Assembly (NCBI GenBank): GCA_029004515.1
Contig: JAQVYH010000008.1
Coordinates: 1 to 47,948, forward strand
Direction: 5' to 3'
Origin: Eubacteriales bacterium
Lineage (GTDB): Bacteria; Bacillota; Clostridia; Monoglobales; UMGS1388
DNA: 47,948 nt
Below, in pieces: positions 16,009 through 25,216 of this stretch (within the stretch, counting starts at the first letter, position 1; each line of letters opens with the position of its first letter). Below the pieces are notes generated by a model. That model ran no database searches, had not been told where the DNA came from, and was given only the letters and a program-made list of their open reading frames with translations. Both the position numbers and the translations under genes were made by a program.

Positions 16009-18474
16009 ATGAAAAAGTTAGTAGCAGTATTACTTGTTGTTATGATGCTCTTTACACAGGCTTATGCACATGTGGTGGGATATGATCCTTTTTTGTATCC
16101 TGAAATGGAAGGGCTAATGCCAATAACTTCTATAAAAATCCTTGCTATTGGTAATAGCTTCAGCGTTGACTCTATGCAGTGGCTTCTTGATATTTTAAAC
16201 GACCTTGGTGTGAAAGATATTGTTCTTGGTAATCTCTATATCGGTGGTTGTTCACTCCAGACTCATTCACAGAATGCACAGGAAAATGCAGAGAAATATA
16301 CATACTACAAATGCTCACAGGACACCGATGGTGAGTGGAAAACAGTCGAGGGCAAAAAGTCTATCATGTACGGACTTCAGGACGAAGATTGGGATTATAT
16401 CTCACTCCAGCAGGCAAGTGGATATTCAGGTATCTCATCATCTTATGAACCATATCTTTCAGAAATTATTAATTATGTTAGGGCTAATTCCCGTGCAAAG
16501 CTTATGTGGAATATGACATGGGCATATCAAGGCGACAGCAATCACGGTGACTTTGCCAGATATGGCAAAAGTCAAGATTTGATGTATCGTTCAATCGTAA
16601 ACGCTGTAGAGGAGCACATTATAGGCAATGGTAATATTGATTACATTATTCCATGCGGCACAGCAGTACAGAATATGCGTACAAGCCTGATGGGTGATAC
16701 ACTCACTCGTGATGGATATCATATGGATATGATTTTTGGCAGATACCTATTAGGTGTTACATGGGCGAAGGTTTTAACAGGTTCTGACCTTATGGGTCTT
16801 AAGACAATCCCTGGTGATAATGCTGAAATCTCACCTATTGTCCTTGATATCATCCGCGAGTCCGTAACAAATGCTTATAAAAAACCATTTGAGGTTACAA
16901 ACTCATTTTATATGGATACAAAGAATAAAACAGACCACGCTAATCGTATTGCAAATTGCTATGTTGATGTAACAGAGCAGGGTGTATATGATGATAAGAC
17001 AGGTATCTTCGCATTTAACCATAATGGCGCTGTTGCAAGACATGGCATGGATATCGCATACCTTGGTACAAAGGCGGTATCTCTTGATGGTGAGATTTGT
17101 GCAAATATCGATGGTAGATTCTTTGTTCCGCAAAGCTTTATTGACTATATGAATGGCAAGTCAGCAACTGCTCTTGAATCTGAAGCATTTGATGTTGATA
17201 TGGAGATTGAAAATGTCGCAGATGAATGGCAGGGCAAAATCAATCTTACCAACTATCTCACAAGTCTTGATACTAATGGCAAGATTAAGTTCACAAAACC
17301 TGAATCCCTTAAGGGAGTAGAGCTTGATATTGAAAACTCAAAGGATAGCATGACATCATCTGTTAGCTTCGATATTCCCAAAATCGCAACCAACGAGAAT
17401 TATTACAATTTTGCCTTTGATTATACAACTAATGGCAAGAAATATTCCTATGATATAACAAAGGAAATCGCCTTTGCAAACAAGGTTGAAGGTATCAAAA
17501 TTGACGGTTTGATTGGTGAGGGTGAGTGGGATAGTGCTTATGTAATCACCTGTGATAAGGATAGTCAGGCAACTAATCTTAAGGATTGGGATGGCATAAG
17601 TGATATTTCTGCCAAGACATATGTAGCCTGGGATGAGGAAAATTTCTATTTATGCGGGGTTGCACAGGACAATATCTTCACTCCTCCTACAAAGGAGAAC
17701 TCTCCATGGGATGGTGACAGCATCCAGTTTGCTGTTTTCCATGATAATGGTAATTTCACTTTCACTCCGGGTCGTGCAAGGAGCGACTTCAACGAGCTTG
17801 CTATCTCATCGATTGGGGGCAAGGCAAGCGTATATAAGTCAAAAGCACAGACAAAGGAAGCACAGACAGGTGTTATGGAAAATGTAGAAGCAGCAGTTGT
17901 TAATAATGCTTCGCAGACCGCTTATGAAGTGGCAATTGCATGGAAAGACCTTTTGGGATATGACTTTGCTCCAAAGGATAATGATGTTTTAGGCTTCTCT
18001 CTTCTTTATAATGACAACGATGGTGCAGGCAGAAAAGGTTGGATAGAATATGCCAGCGGTATCGGAGGCGAGAAAAATGCTAATGAGTTTTCACAGCTCT
18101 ATCTTGCATCTGCAAAGGAAGAATCCGATGAAATCAGCGTGTTTGTTAATGGCAAAAGGCTTACCTTTGATCAGCCACCGGTTCTTGAAAACGACAGAAC
18201 CCTCGTGCCGTTAAGAGCGATATTTGAAGAGCTTGGTGCGGTAGTTGTGTGGAGCGACCAGTCACAGACTGCTCTTGCAGTTAAGGGTGATATGCAGATA
18301 ACAGTTAAAATCGGTGCTGATGTTATGACGGCTAATGATAAGGAAATCAATCTCGATGTTCCACCTCAGCTTATAAATGACAGAACCCTCGTTCCGCTTC
18401 GTGCCATTGCGCAGGCGTTTGGAAACAATGTTGAGTGGTTGGAAGCAACGCAAACAGTGGTAATTACGGATTGA
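16009..18474 (+). CDS. Large secreted protein: DUF4886/SGNH-like domain, CBM9-like domain, C-terminal stalk domain
   Basis: The 821-aa product has a signal peptide (about residues 1-20). Residues about 40-300 look like DUF4886, an SGNH-hydrolase relative: AIGNSFS carries the candidate nucleophile S50, and RDGYHMD the candidate D235 and H238. After a spacer, residues about 495-690 resemble the CBM9-like sugar-binding domain (IDGLIGEGEWD; AWDEENFYLCGVAQD). Residues about 705-821 are a copper amine oxidase N-terminal-like stalk domain, with VPLRAIFEELGAVVVW and VPLRAIAQAFGNNVEW. A role in deacylating or binding plant polysaccharide at the cell surface is inference. It may have its own promoter or read through from the upstream operon. 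Confidence 0.82.
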   Translation: MKKLVAVLLVVMMLFTQAYAHVVGYDPFLYPEMEGLMPITSIKILAIGNSFSVDSMQWLLDILNDLGVKDIVLGNLYIGGCSLQTHSQNAQENAEKYTYYKCSQDTDGEWKTVEGKKSIMYGLQDEDWDYISLQQASGYSGISSSYEPYLSEIINYVRANSRAKLMWNMTWAYQGDSNHGDFARYGKSQDLMYRSIVNAVEEHIIGNGNIDYIIPCGTAVQNMRTSLMGDTLTRDGYHMDMIFGRYLLGVTWAKVLTGSDLMGLKTIPGDNAEISPIVLDIIRESVTNAYKKPFEVTNSFYMDTKNKTDHANRIANCYVDVTEQGVYDDKTGIFAFNHNGAVARHGMDIAYLGTKAVSLDGEICANIDGRFFVPQSFIDYMNGKSATALESEAFDVDMEIENVADEWQGKINLTNYLTSLDTNGKIKFTKPESLKGVELDIENSKDSMTSSVSFDIPKIATNENYYNFAFDYTTNGKKYSYDITKEIAFANKVEGIKIDGLIGEGEWDSAYVITCDKDSQATNLKDWDGISDISAKTYVAWDEENFYLCGVAQDNIFTPPTKENSPWDGDSIQFAVFHDNGNFTFTPGRARSDFNELAISSIGGKASVYKSKAQTKEAQTGVMENVEAAVVNNASQTAYEVAIAWKDLLGYDFAPKDNDVLGFSLLYNDNDGAGRKGWIEYASGIGGEKNANEFSQLYLASAKEESDEISVFVNGKRLTFDQPPVLENDRTLVPLRAIFEELGAVVVWSDQSQTALAVKGDMQITVKIGADVMTANDKEINLDVPPQLINDRTLVPLRAIAQAFGNNVEWLEATQTVVITD

Positions 18475-18490
18475 GATATAATTAAATCTA

Positions 18491-18519
18491 TTGACATTTT
18501 TTTTATTGCGTGTTATAAT
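18491..18519 (+). promoter_or_regulatory. Consensus sigma-A promoter of the SCIFF gene
   Basis: TTGACA (18491-18496) and TATAAT (18514-18519), both perfect consensus, are separated by exactly 17 nt. This predicts strong constitutive transcription starting near 18526. Confidence 0.9.
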
Positions 18520-18551
18520 ATGAAAAACATATTTTTCGGAGGTTATAAGTT

Positions 18552-18698
18552 ATGAAACACATTCATACATTAGAAACAAAAAATCTTTGCGAAAGCACTA
18601 AAAAGGGCGGTTGCGGTGAGTGCCAGACATCATGTCAGTCAGCATGTAAGACAAGCTGTGGTATCGCTAACCAGAAGTGCGAAAACTCAAAAAACTAA
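18552..18698 (+). CDS. scfA: SCIFF ranthipeptide precursor (six cysteines in forty-five residues)
   Basis: A 48-aa peptide that starts MKHIHTLETKNL and carries the family core CGECQTSCQSACKTSC. SCIFF peptides are ribosomally made and receive Cys thioether cross-links from a dedicated radical SAM maturase, encoded next here. Cysteines are at 21, 24, 28, 32, 36 and 43, the usual six, plus an extra one at 13 in the leader-like N-terminal part. CGGAGG gives a strong ribosome site 9 nt before the ATG. A hairpin terminator lies between it and the maturase, so the precursor is probably made in excess. The biological role of SCIFF peptides is unknown to me. Confidence 0.95.
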   Translation: MKHIHTLETKNLCESTKKGGCGECQTSCQSACKTSCGIANQKCENSKN

Positions 18699-18740
18699 TA
18701 AGGTTGACTGTTTAATACTATTTATTCATACGCTTTTTAC

Positions 18741-18769
18741 AAAAAAGTCTCCTAACGGAGGCTTTTTTT
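18741..18769 (+). terminator. Intra-operon terminator between scfA and its maturase
   Basis: A roughly 10-bp stem (one G-T pair) with loop TAAC is flanked by A-run and T-run (GGAGGCTTTTTTT end). It would release most transcripts after scfA and let a fraction reach scfB. Confidence 0.85.
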
Positions 18770-18812
18770 ATCTGTTATACATTGGAAAAACATCTATGAA
18801 AGGATTATCTAT

Positions 18813-20192
18813 ATGATTCATTGTTATAAACTTGGCGGATATAATATAGTTCTTGATTCCTGCTCCGGCTCTGTTCATGTTGTTGATGAACCTGCTTATG
18901 ATATGATTGAGCAGTTTGAAAGCGTGGAAAAGGAGGAGCTTATCCAAAGCCTCTGCATTAAATATGCCCACCGTGACGATGTTACCTATGAGGAGCTTGT
19001 AGAGTGCTATGAGCAGATAATTCAGCTTAAAAATTCAGGAAAACTGTTCTCACCCGATACATTTGAGTCTATGGCAGGTGAACTTAAACAGCGTAGCGTT
19101 GGTGTTGTAAAAGCACTTTGCCTGCACATCGCCCATACATGTAACCTTAATTGTTCCTACTGTTTTGCAAGTCAGGGTAAGTATCACGGGGAACGGGCTC
19201 TTATGAGTTTTGAGGTTGGTAAGAAAGCCCTTGAGTTCCTGATTGAAAACTCAGGTACACGCCACAATCTTGAGGTTGACTTTTTCGGTGGTGAACCTCT
19301 TATGAACTTTGATGTTGTAAAACAGCTTGTCGCATATGCACGCACAAGAGAGAGGGAGTGCAACAAAAACTTTCGCTTTACCCTTACAACAAACGGGATG
19401 CTGATTGATGATGATGTAATTGACTTTGCAAATAAAGAGTGCGTTAATGTTGTTTTAAGCCTTGACGGACGAAAGGAAATACACGACCGCTTCCGTGTTG
19501 ATTATTCAGGCAACGGAAGTTGGGAAAAGATTGTTCCCAAATTCCAGAAACTGGTCAGTGAGCGTAGTAACAAGAATTACTATATGCGAGGCACATTTAC
19601 TCATGCAAACCCTGATTTTCTTAATGATATAAAGGCTATGCTTAATCTGGGCTTTACGGAGCTGAGTATGGAGCCTGTTGTATGTAGTGATGATGACCCA
19701 TCGGCACTCACTCCCGACGATATAAAAACTGTAAAGAAGCAATATGAACAGTTGGCTCAGCTTATGCTTGAAAAGGAAAAAGAAGGAAAACCCTTTACTT
19801 TCTATCATTATATGCTTGATTTAAAAGATGGTCCGTGTGTATACAAGCGAATTTCAGGTTGTGGTTCAGGCACGGAATATATGGCAGTAACTCCTACAGG
19901 GGAGCTTTATCCCTGTCATCAGTTTGTTGGCAAGGAGCAGTTCAGACTTGGAACTCTTGCTGAGGGAATTACTAACCCCTCAGCTCAAAAGCAGTTTGCC
20001 GATTGTAATGTATACGCAAAGCCTGAATGCCGTGATTGTTGGGCAAAGCTGTATTGCTCAGGGGGTTGTGCTGCAAATTCATTTAATGCAACCGGCAGTG
20101 TAAACGGAATCTATGAAACAGGCTGTGAGTTGTTCCGTAAGAGAATGGAATGTGCAATTATGCTTGAAGTGGCAAAGGCAGAGGTTATATGA
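18813..20192 (+). CDS. scfB: SCIFF peptide maturase (radical SAM/SPASM thioether-forming enzyme)
   Basis: A 459-aa radical SAM enzyme. The [4Fe-4S]/SAM motif CNLNCSYC is at C110, C114 and C117, followed by FFGGEPLMNF. The C-terminal SPASM region has the expected cysteine pattern, including ECRDCWAKLYCSGGC, for two more clusters. The first ~100 residues form the peptide-recognition-like N-terminal region. It installs thioether links in ScfA (family knowledge). AAAGGA sits 8 nt before the ATG. It overlaps the next gene by 4 nt. Confidence 0.95.
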   Translation: MIHCYKLGGYNIVLDSCSGSVHVVDEPAYDMIEQFESVEKEELIQSLCIKYAHRDDVTYEELVECYEQIIQLKNSGKLFSPDTFESMAGELKQRSVGVVKALCLHIAHTCNLNCSYCFASQGKYHGERALMSFEVGKKALEFLIENSGTRHNLEVDFFGGEPLMNFDVVKQLVAYARTRERECNKNFRFTLTTNGMLIDDDVIDFANKECVNVVLSLDGRKEIHDRFRVDYSGNGSWEKIVPKFQKLVSERSNKNYYMRGTFTHANPDFLNDIKAMLNLGFTELSMEPVVCSDDDPSALTPDDIKTVKKQYEQLAQLMLEKEKEGKPFTFYHYMLDLKDGPCVYKRISGCGSGTEYMAVTPTGELYPCHQFVGKEQFRLGTLAEGITNPSAQKQFADCNVYAKPECRDCWAKLYCSGGCAANSFNATGSVNGIYETGCELFRKRMECAIMLEVAKAEVI

Positions 20193-21547
20193 AAACTCCC
20201 ATATGTGATTTTATAAAAGAATATTCAAAGCGTGGTGGGTTGCGGTTGCATATGCCCGGACATAAAGGGATATCAGAGGTTGGCGGTTTTGCTGCGCACT
20301 CATTTGATATAACTGAAATCGAGGGTGCGGATGTTTTGTATCAATCGGAGGGCATTATCCGTGATAGTGAAAAAAACGCCGAGCTTCTCTTTGACAGTGA
20401 AAGAACTATATATTCAACTGAGGGCTCATCTCTTGCAATAAGAGCTATGCTGCATCTTGTTTTGCTTTATGCACATCATCAAGGGAAAAAACCTGTTGTA
20501 GCTACCGGCAGAAATGTTCACAAAACTTTTTTGTCTGCCGCTGCACTGCTTGATTTTGACATCGACTGGTTGTGTGGTGAGGGCGCAGACAGTATTTTGT
20601 CTTGCAATATAACTCCTGCATATCTTAAGCAATATTTCAACCGTTGTGAGATGTCACCTGTCGCAGTTTATATAACAAGCCCTGATTATCTGGGTAATAT
20701 GGTGGACATCGGCGAAATATCAAAGGTTTGCAAAGATCATGGAGCTTTGCTTTTGGTTGATAACGCACACGGGGCATATCTTCGTTTTTTGCCAAAGTCT
20801 ATTCACCCCATAAACAATGGGGCGGATATGTGCTGTGACTCAGCTCACAAAACCCTTAATGTACTTACGGGAGGCGCATACCTGCATATTTCTCATAATG
20901 CACCTTGTCAACTTGTAGATTGGGCAGAGGATTCAATGGCTCTGTTTGCATCAACAAGCCCGTCATATTTGATTTTACAATCACTTGATATGGCTAACCG
21001 CACTATGGCGGAGAACTATAAAGAATCACTTGAACATTTTATAAAAAGTGTGGAGTGCATTAAGAATAAGCTTGTGAATACGGGTTATGATTTTGTGGGA
21101 GATGAGCAGTTAAAGTTGACACTTGACGCGAAAAAATACGGATATAGCGGAAGAGAATTGTCTGATATACTTAGACGGGCAAACATCGAGTGTGAATTTG
21201 CCGATAATGACTATCTAGTTCTTATGCTTACACCAAATATCGGTGAGGTGGGGCTTGAACAGTTATATACTGCGCTTGCGCAAATTCCTAAAAGGCAGAG
21301 TATAATGAAAAAATCTCCACTCTTAAATAATCTCCCTCGAAGAGTGATGTCACCACGACAGGCTATGATGTTACCTCGTGAGCGACAGCCCATTGACAGG
21401 TGCAAGGGGAAAATTCTTGCAGATGCCTCTGTAAGCTGTCCGCCGGCAGTTCCTGTTGTTATTTGCGGTGAGCTTATTACAGACGATGCTTTGCTATGTA
21501 TGAAATACTATGGCATTAATGAACTGAGCGTTGTAAAAGATATATAA
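20189..21547 (+). CDS. Orn/Lys/Arg decarboxylase-like PLP enzyme
   Basis: A 452-aa fold-type I PLP protein. RLHMPGHKG near the start, DNAHGAY (PLP nitrogen-binding Asp) and CDSAHKTLNVLTGGAYL (Schiff-base lysine) are the signatures of this family. The C-terminal domain contains PPAVPVVICGELI. It lacks the N-terminal wing domain of the large inducible decarboxylases, so it resembles the short Bacillus SpeA/YaaO type. Arginine or lysine decarboxylation for polyamine synthesis is the usual role, but the substrate is not certain. The 4-nt overlap with scfB shows co-translation, although a functional link to SCIFF is unproven. Confidence 0.85.
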   Translation: MKTPICDFIKEYSKRGGLRLHMPGHKGISEVGGFAAHSFDITEIEGADVLYQSEGIIRDSEKNAELLFDSERTIYSTEGSSLAIRAMLHLVLLYAHHQGKKPVVATGRNVHKTFLSAAALLDFDIDWLCGEGADSILSCNITPAYLKQYFNRCEMSPVAVYITSPDYLGNMVDIGEISKVCKDHGALLLVDNAHGAYLRFLPKSIHPINNGADMCCDSAHKTLNVLTGGAYLHISHNAPCQLVDWAEDSMALFASTSPSYLILQSLDMANRTMAENYKESLEHFIKSVECIKNKLVNTGYDFVGDEQLKLTLDAKKYGYSGRELSDILRRANIECEFADNDYLVLMLTPNIGEVGLEQLYTALAQIPKRQSIMKKSPLLNNLPRRVMSPRQAMMLPRERQPIDRCKGKILADASVSCPPAVPVVICGELITDDALLCMKYYGINELSVVKDI

Positions 21548-21569
21548 ATAATATTTGAGGTTGTAGTGC

Positions 21570-21590
21570 AATGCTTTTTAAAAAAGCATT
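21570..21590. terminator. Bidirectional terminator between convergent genes
   Basis: AATGCTTTT and AAAAGCATT form a 9-bp inverted repeat with T-runs and A-runs. It overlaps the last codons of the minus-strand ylbJ gene. Confidence 0.65.
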
Positions 21591-22630
21591 TTGCTGCAGC
21601 TTTTTTTATTTTGCCTGTTTGCAAACAGTTTTTCTATCATTATTGCGAATAGAACCACTATAGCAGAGCCTATAAAAACCATTCCGATTGGTGTAGTGTT
21701 TAATGGAATATTCATATGGCGTAGAAGCAGAGTGGTGAAAAGGTATGCTATTACGCCTTGAATTAATTTAGTGATGGCAAAAGTGATGGTGCTAAGGCCT
21801 GTGGTGGAGATTATCGCATTAACCTGCATTATTATACTTATCCCTGACCATGCAAGAAGAAAGCCAATAAGCGGTAGACTAATTATGGAAAGCTGTGATA
21901 CCCCTGAGGTGATTTCCACTGCTCCGCATATTAGTCCGTTGGCAGTTGGAGATAGGCGGAAAAGCCCCAGAATAGGAGTTATGGCGGAGATTATCACCGA
22001 GAAGAATACTATATTTCCACACACGCTAGCCATTGACTTAATAGAGCTTATAATAGCTGTATGAAATGTAGCTATAGGTGTGCAGGCTCGAAGTGTGACA
22101 TGGGCTTTACTCTTCTCGGTGGGAATGATCAGCCTTGATATTATGCCTACTCCTATTGCAGACAGGATATGAGCAAGGTAGAGGATAAACCCTGCCCTTT
22201 GTGAGCCTAAGAAGCCAACACCTACTGTCCCAAGGATAAAAAGCGGACCTGAGTTGTTGCAAAAGCCAAGCATTCGCTGCGCCTCACCCTTGGTGCATAT
22301 GCCTTCTGCGTACATATCTGCTACTACCTTGCCACCTATGGGATACCCACATAGCAGACCTGTTATAAAGGCAAAGGAGCAGTTCCTATTCACTCCAAAG
22401 AGCCACTCAAAGGGTCTTCCAATAGCCTTTCCTACAAGTTCAGGCAAACCAGAACCCATAAGAATTCTGGAGCACACAAAGAAGGGGAATAGCGCAGGGA
22501 TAACCCTTCTTATGCAAAGGTCAATCCCCTCATATGCCCCCGATAGGCTTTGGCTTGGCATAAAAATCATTGCAACAACACATATAAAAGCAAGAATAAT
22601 CAACCGTCCATCTCCGTTCATAAAATCCAT
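21578..22630 (-). CDS. ylbJ: Sporulation integral membrane protein YlbJ
   Basis: A 350-aa membrane protein with about eight hydrophobic segments and two nucleoside-recognition (Gate)-type halves, typical of YlbJ. Typical text includes IPALFPFFVCSRIL near residue 45, GLLCGYPIGGKV near 90 and RMLGFCNNSGPLFILGTVG near 120. In Bacillus, YlbJ is a mother-cell sporulation protein needed for heat-resistant spores. It is divergent from yqfC with only 39 bp between them. The ribosome site before the ATG is weak (GTGGGA). Confidence 0.9.
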   Translation of the reverse strand: MDFMNGDGRLIILAFICVVAMIFMPSQSLSGAYEGIDLCIRRVIPALFPFFVCSRILMGSGLPELVGKAIGRPFEWLFGVNRNCSFAFITGLLCGYPIGGKVVADMYAEGICTKGEAQRMLGFCNNSGPLFILGTVGVGFLGSQRAGFILYLAHILSAIGVGIISRLIIPTEKSKAHVTLRACTPIATFHTAIISSIKSMASVCGNIVFFSVIISAITPILGLFRLSPTANGLICGAVEITSGVSQLSIISLPLIGFLLAWSGISIIMQVNAIISTTGLSTITFAITKLIQGVIAYLFTTLLLRHMNIPLNTTPIGMVFIGSAIVVLFAIMIEKLFANRQNKKSCSKMLF

Positions 22631-22669
22631 TTTCCCACAGTATAATAATATTAAAGTGAGGACGATATT

Positions 22670-22933
22670 ATGAAGTGGAAAATAAAAGAAAAAATAGCTG
22701 TTGCAACTTCGATTCCTGATGAGCTGATACTTGATACCTTTCGCGTAGTTATGACAGGGCGAGAGTTAACTGTGGAAAATTTTAAGGGGATTATTGAATA
22801 CTCTCCTACCCTTATACGCCTTAGGGTAAAAGGGGGTAGGCTTACCCTTGAGGGAAGCGGTATGGAGATAAAGACTGCCTATGATGACGAAATACAGATA
22901 GGTGGTAGAATTGCTGGAATAAAGATAGACTAG
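22670..22933 (+). CDS. yqfC: Sporulation protein YqfC (YabP family)
   Basis: An 87-aa protein with the YabP/YqfC pattern IPDELILDTFRVVMTGRELTVENFKGI and later LRVKGGRLTLEGSGM. It is conserved in endospore formers, expressed in the mother cell and genetically paired with yqfD, which follows 14 nt downstream. Ribosome site GAGGAC. Confidence 0.93.
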   Translation: MKWKIKEKIAVATSIPDELILDTFRVVMTGRELTVENFKGIIEYSPTLIRLRVKGGRLTLEGSGMEIKTAYDDEIQIGGRIAGIKID

Positions 22934-22947
22934 GGGAGGATATTTCA

Positions 22948-24186
22948 ATGCTTTTTGTAAGACTGCTTGGCTTTTTGCGTGGATATATCACCGTTGAGAT
23001 AATAGGTCGCTCCCCTCAAAGGCTTATTAATATCTGTGTTGCGAGGGGGATATTTCTGTGGAATATCCGCTGTGTGGGTGAAGGACGGGTTCAAGGTTGT
23101 ATGAGCATAAACGCCTTTAAGAATATGCCCTCTGCCACTCGAAAGTCTGCCTGTCGTGTTAGGGTTGTTTCTCGTCACGGTCTGCCATTCCTGATCCATC
23201 GTCACCGCAGAAGGTATGTTTTCGCCAGTGGGATAATCGCCCTTATTATAATCTGCCATATTTTATCTCTTTTTGTGTGGAAGATTGAGGTTACTGGCAG
23301 TGAGGAGATTGACCGAGCTGTGCTTATGGATACTTTATCAAAGAACGGACTTAAGGTAGGGACTCTTGCCTCTAGTGTGGATAATAATGCAATCCGCCGT
23401 GGAGTTATGCGTGATATGGAGGAGCTTTCGTGGGTCAGCGTGATGGTTAATGGATCAGGCGCAGAGGTGGAGGTAAGAAAGCGAGTGCCTAAGCCTGATA
23501 TTATTGAAAAGGGCAAGGCGTACAACCTTGTAGCATCGAGAAATGGCGTTATCACCTCGCTTAATATCTCCCAAGGGGTTACATATGTTGATGTGGGGAA
23601 TGTTGTTTATAAGGGGCAGATATTGGTTTCAGGTGTTATAGAAACCACTCAGGCAGGGATTCTTACTGTACCGTCATTTGGCACAGTAACAGCTACCACA
23701 TGGTATGAGGAGACAACTCCTGTTCCTGATAAACAGGAAATCCGCACAAGGACAGGGGATACCAAATCAAAGCACACTCTTGAAATTTTTGGATGGAACA
23801 TTCCACTTTTTCTCAGCGATAAGATAAGTTTTGAGAACTTTGACAGGGTAAGCAGAGTTAACAAATTATGGAGAAATAGTAAAATTGACTTGCCTTTTTC
23901 CTTTCATTATGATAAATTTTATGATATAGAGATAAACTATAAGAAGCTGCCTTTAAAAGAGGGGATTAAGATTGCAAAAAACAATCTCAAAGACAAGATT
24001 ACTTCAGAGCTTGGCCCCGAGGCAATTGTAAATAATATTACCTATGAGCAATGGGTTGACCAAAAAGGTAAACTCAATCTCACAGCTGTATACGAATGCA
24101 GTGAAAACATTGGACAAAAGAAGGAGGCACTTTATGAGCCGTATGGAGAAGACTATGGAAGTGGAGAGGATGGAGGAGATAATTAA
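22948..24186 (+). CDS. yqfD: Sporulation protein YqfD (stage IV)
   Basis: A 412-aa protein. The N-terminal ~90 residues are the cytoplasmic YqfD region, one transmembrane segment follows (about residues 91-110, IIALIIICHILSLFVW), and the long C-terminal part lies outside. GGGGAGGATAT gives a strong ribosome site. The 3' end overlaps phoH by 53 nt in another frame, where the phoH ribosome site is embedded. YqfD is needed for spore development in Bacillus. Confidence 0.92.
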   Translation: MLFVRLLGFLRGYITVEIIGRSPQRLINICVARGIFLWNIRCVGEGRVQGCMSINAFKNMPSATRKSACRVRVVSRHGLPFLIHRHRRRYVFASGIIALIIICHILSLFVWKIEVTGSEEIDRAVLMDTLSKNGLKVGTLASSVDNNAIRRGVMRDMEELSWVSVMVNGSGAEVEVRKRVPKPDIIEKGKAYNLVASRNGVITSLNISQGVTYVDVGNVVYKGQILVSGVIETTQAGILTVPSFGTVTATTWYEETTPVPDKQEIRTRTGDTKSKHTLEIFGWNIPLFLSDKISFENFDRVSRVNKLWRNSKIDLPFSFHYDKFYDIEINYKKLPLKEGIKIAKNNLKDKITSELGPEAIVNNITYEQWVDQKGKLNLTAVYECSENIGQKKEALYEPYGEDYGSGEDGGDN

Positions 24187-25147
24187 TATCTTCGGGAACT
24201 TTGACGAAAATATTAAGATGCTCGAAAACCACTACTCCGTTGATATTATCCACCGTGGCACGATGCTTAAGGTGGAGGGCGAGGATGTTAATGTTGACAG
24301 AACCCTCCGTGTTATCCAGAGCCTTATAGATATTAGTATGCGAGGAGAGGCAATTAACGAGCAGAATCTTCGTTATGTAATCTCCCTTATAGACGAGGGC
24401 AAGGACGAAAAACTTGCATCACTTGGTAAGGACTGCATATGCGTTACTGCCAAGGGCAAGCCAATCAAGGCAAAGACCATCGGACAGAAAGCTTATATTG
24501 AGATGATTGAGAAGAATACTATCTCCTTTGGTATCGGCCCTGCTGGTACGGGTAAGACATATCTTGCTGTTGCAATGGCTGTTACTGCCTTTCGTAACAA
24601 AGAGGTGAATCGTATTATCATCACTCGTCCTGCTGTTGAGGCTGGAGAAAAGCTTGGTTTCCTCCCCGGTGATTTGCAGACCAAGGTTGACCCATATTTA
24701 AGACCACTCTACGATGCTCTCTATGATATGCTTGGGGTTGAAACATACCAAAAGTATTTAGAGCGTGGGAATATAGAGGTTGCACCTCTTGCCTATATGA
24801 GAGGTCGTACCCTTGATGATTCATTTATTATCCTTGACGAAGCACAGAATACAACCCCTGAACAGATGAAAATGTTCTTAACTCGTATTGGCTTTGGCTC
24901 AAGGGCTATTATCACAGGTGATATAACTCAGGTTGACCTGCCATTTGGTAAAAAATCAGGTCTGCGTGAGGTTACCCACGTGCTTAAAAATATCGATGGC
25001 ATCGCCTTTAACTACTTTGATGAAAAGGATGTTGTAAGACACCCACTTGTGCAGAAGATTGTTAAGGCGTACGAAAAACATCAGAAAGTCAATGACGAAA
25101 AGCGTTCTCAAAGGGAAAAGGAAAAAAGCTTTAGATTGAAGATGTGA
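24134..25147 (+). CDS. phoH: PhoH family ATPase
   Basis: A 337-aa PhoH-like P-loop ATPase with Walker A GPAGTGKT (residues 135-142), a RPAVEAGEKLGFLPGD segment, Walker B FIILDEAQN and the sensor segment ITGDITQVDLP. Its N-terminal ~100 residues resemble the KH-like region of the family, and a role in RNA metabolism is inferred for the family. ATG 24134 is chosen because AAGGAGG lies 7 nt upstream. A longer frame from 24044 would run deeper into yqfD with no ribosome site. The yqfC-yqfD-phoH order is conserved in Clostridia and Bacillus. Confidence 0.93.
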   Translation: MSRMEKTMEVERMEEIINIFGNFDENIKMLENHYSVDIIHRGTMLKVEGEDVNVDRTLRVIQSLIDISMRGEAINEQNLRYVISLIDEGKDEKLASLGKDCICVTAKGKPIKAKTIGQKAYIEMIEKNTISFGIGPAGTGKTYLAVAMAVTAFRNKEVNRIIITRPAVEAGEKLGFLPGDLQTKVDPYLRPLYDALYDMLGVETYQKYLERGNIEVAPLAYMRGRTLDDSFIILDEAQNTTPEQMKMFLTRIGFGSRAIITGDITQVDLPFGKKSGLREVTHVLKNIDGIAFNYFDEKDVVRHPLVQKIVKAYEKHQKVNDEKRSQREKEKSFRLKM

Positions 25148-25216
25148 TAAAAAATCATTATTCTATCCCCTGTTTCATAGACTATACAAAAAACATGGAC
25201 AGGAGGGCAATGTATT

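Noticed and set aside
20189-21547. The Orn/Lys/Arg decarboxylase-like gene as a third SCIFF-modifying enzyme
   Set aside because: It overlaps scfB by 4 nt, but the family has a well-known role in amino acid decarboxylation, and nothing in the sequence points to peptide modification.
24044-24133. Longer N-terminus for phoH
   Set aside because: The extension lies in yqfD, has no ribosome site, and AAGGAGG before ATG 24134 gives a clear start.
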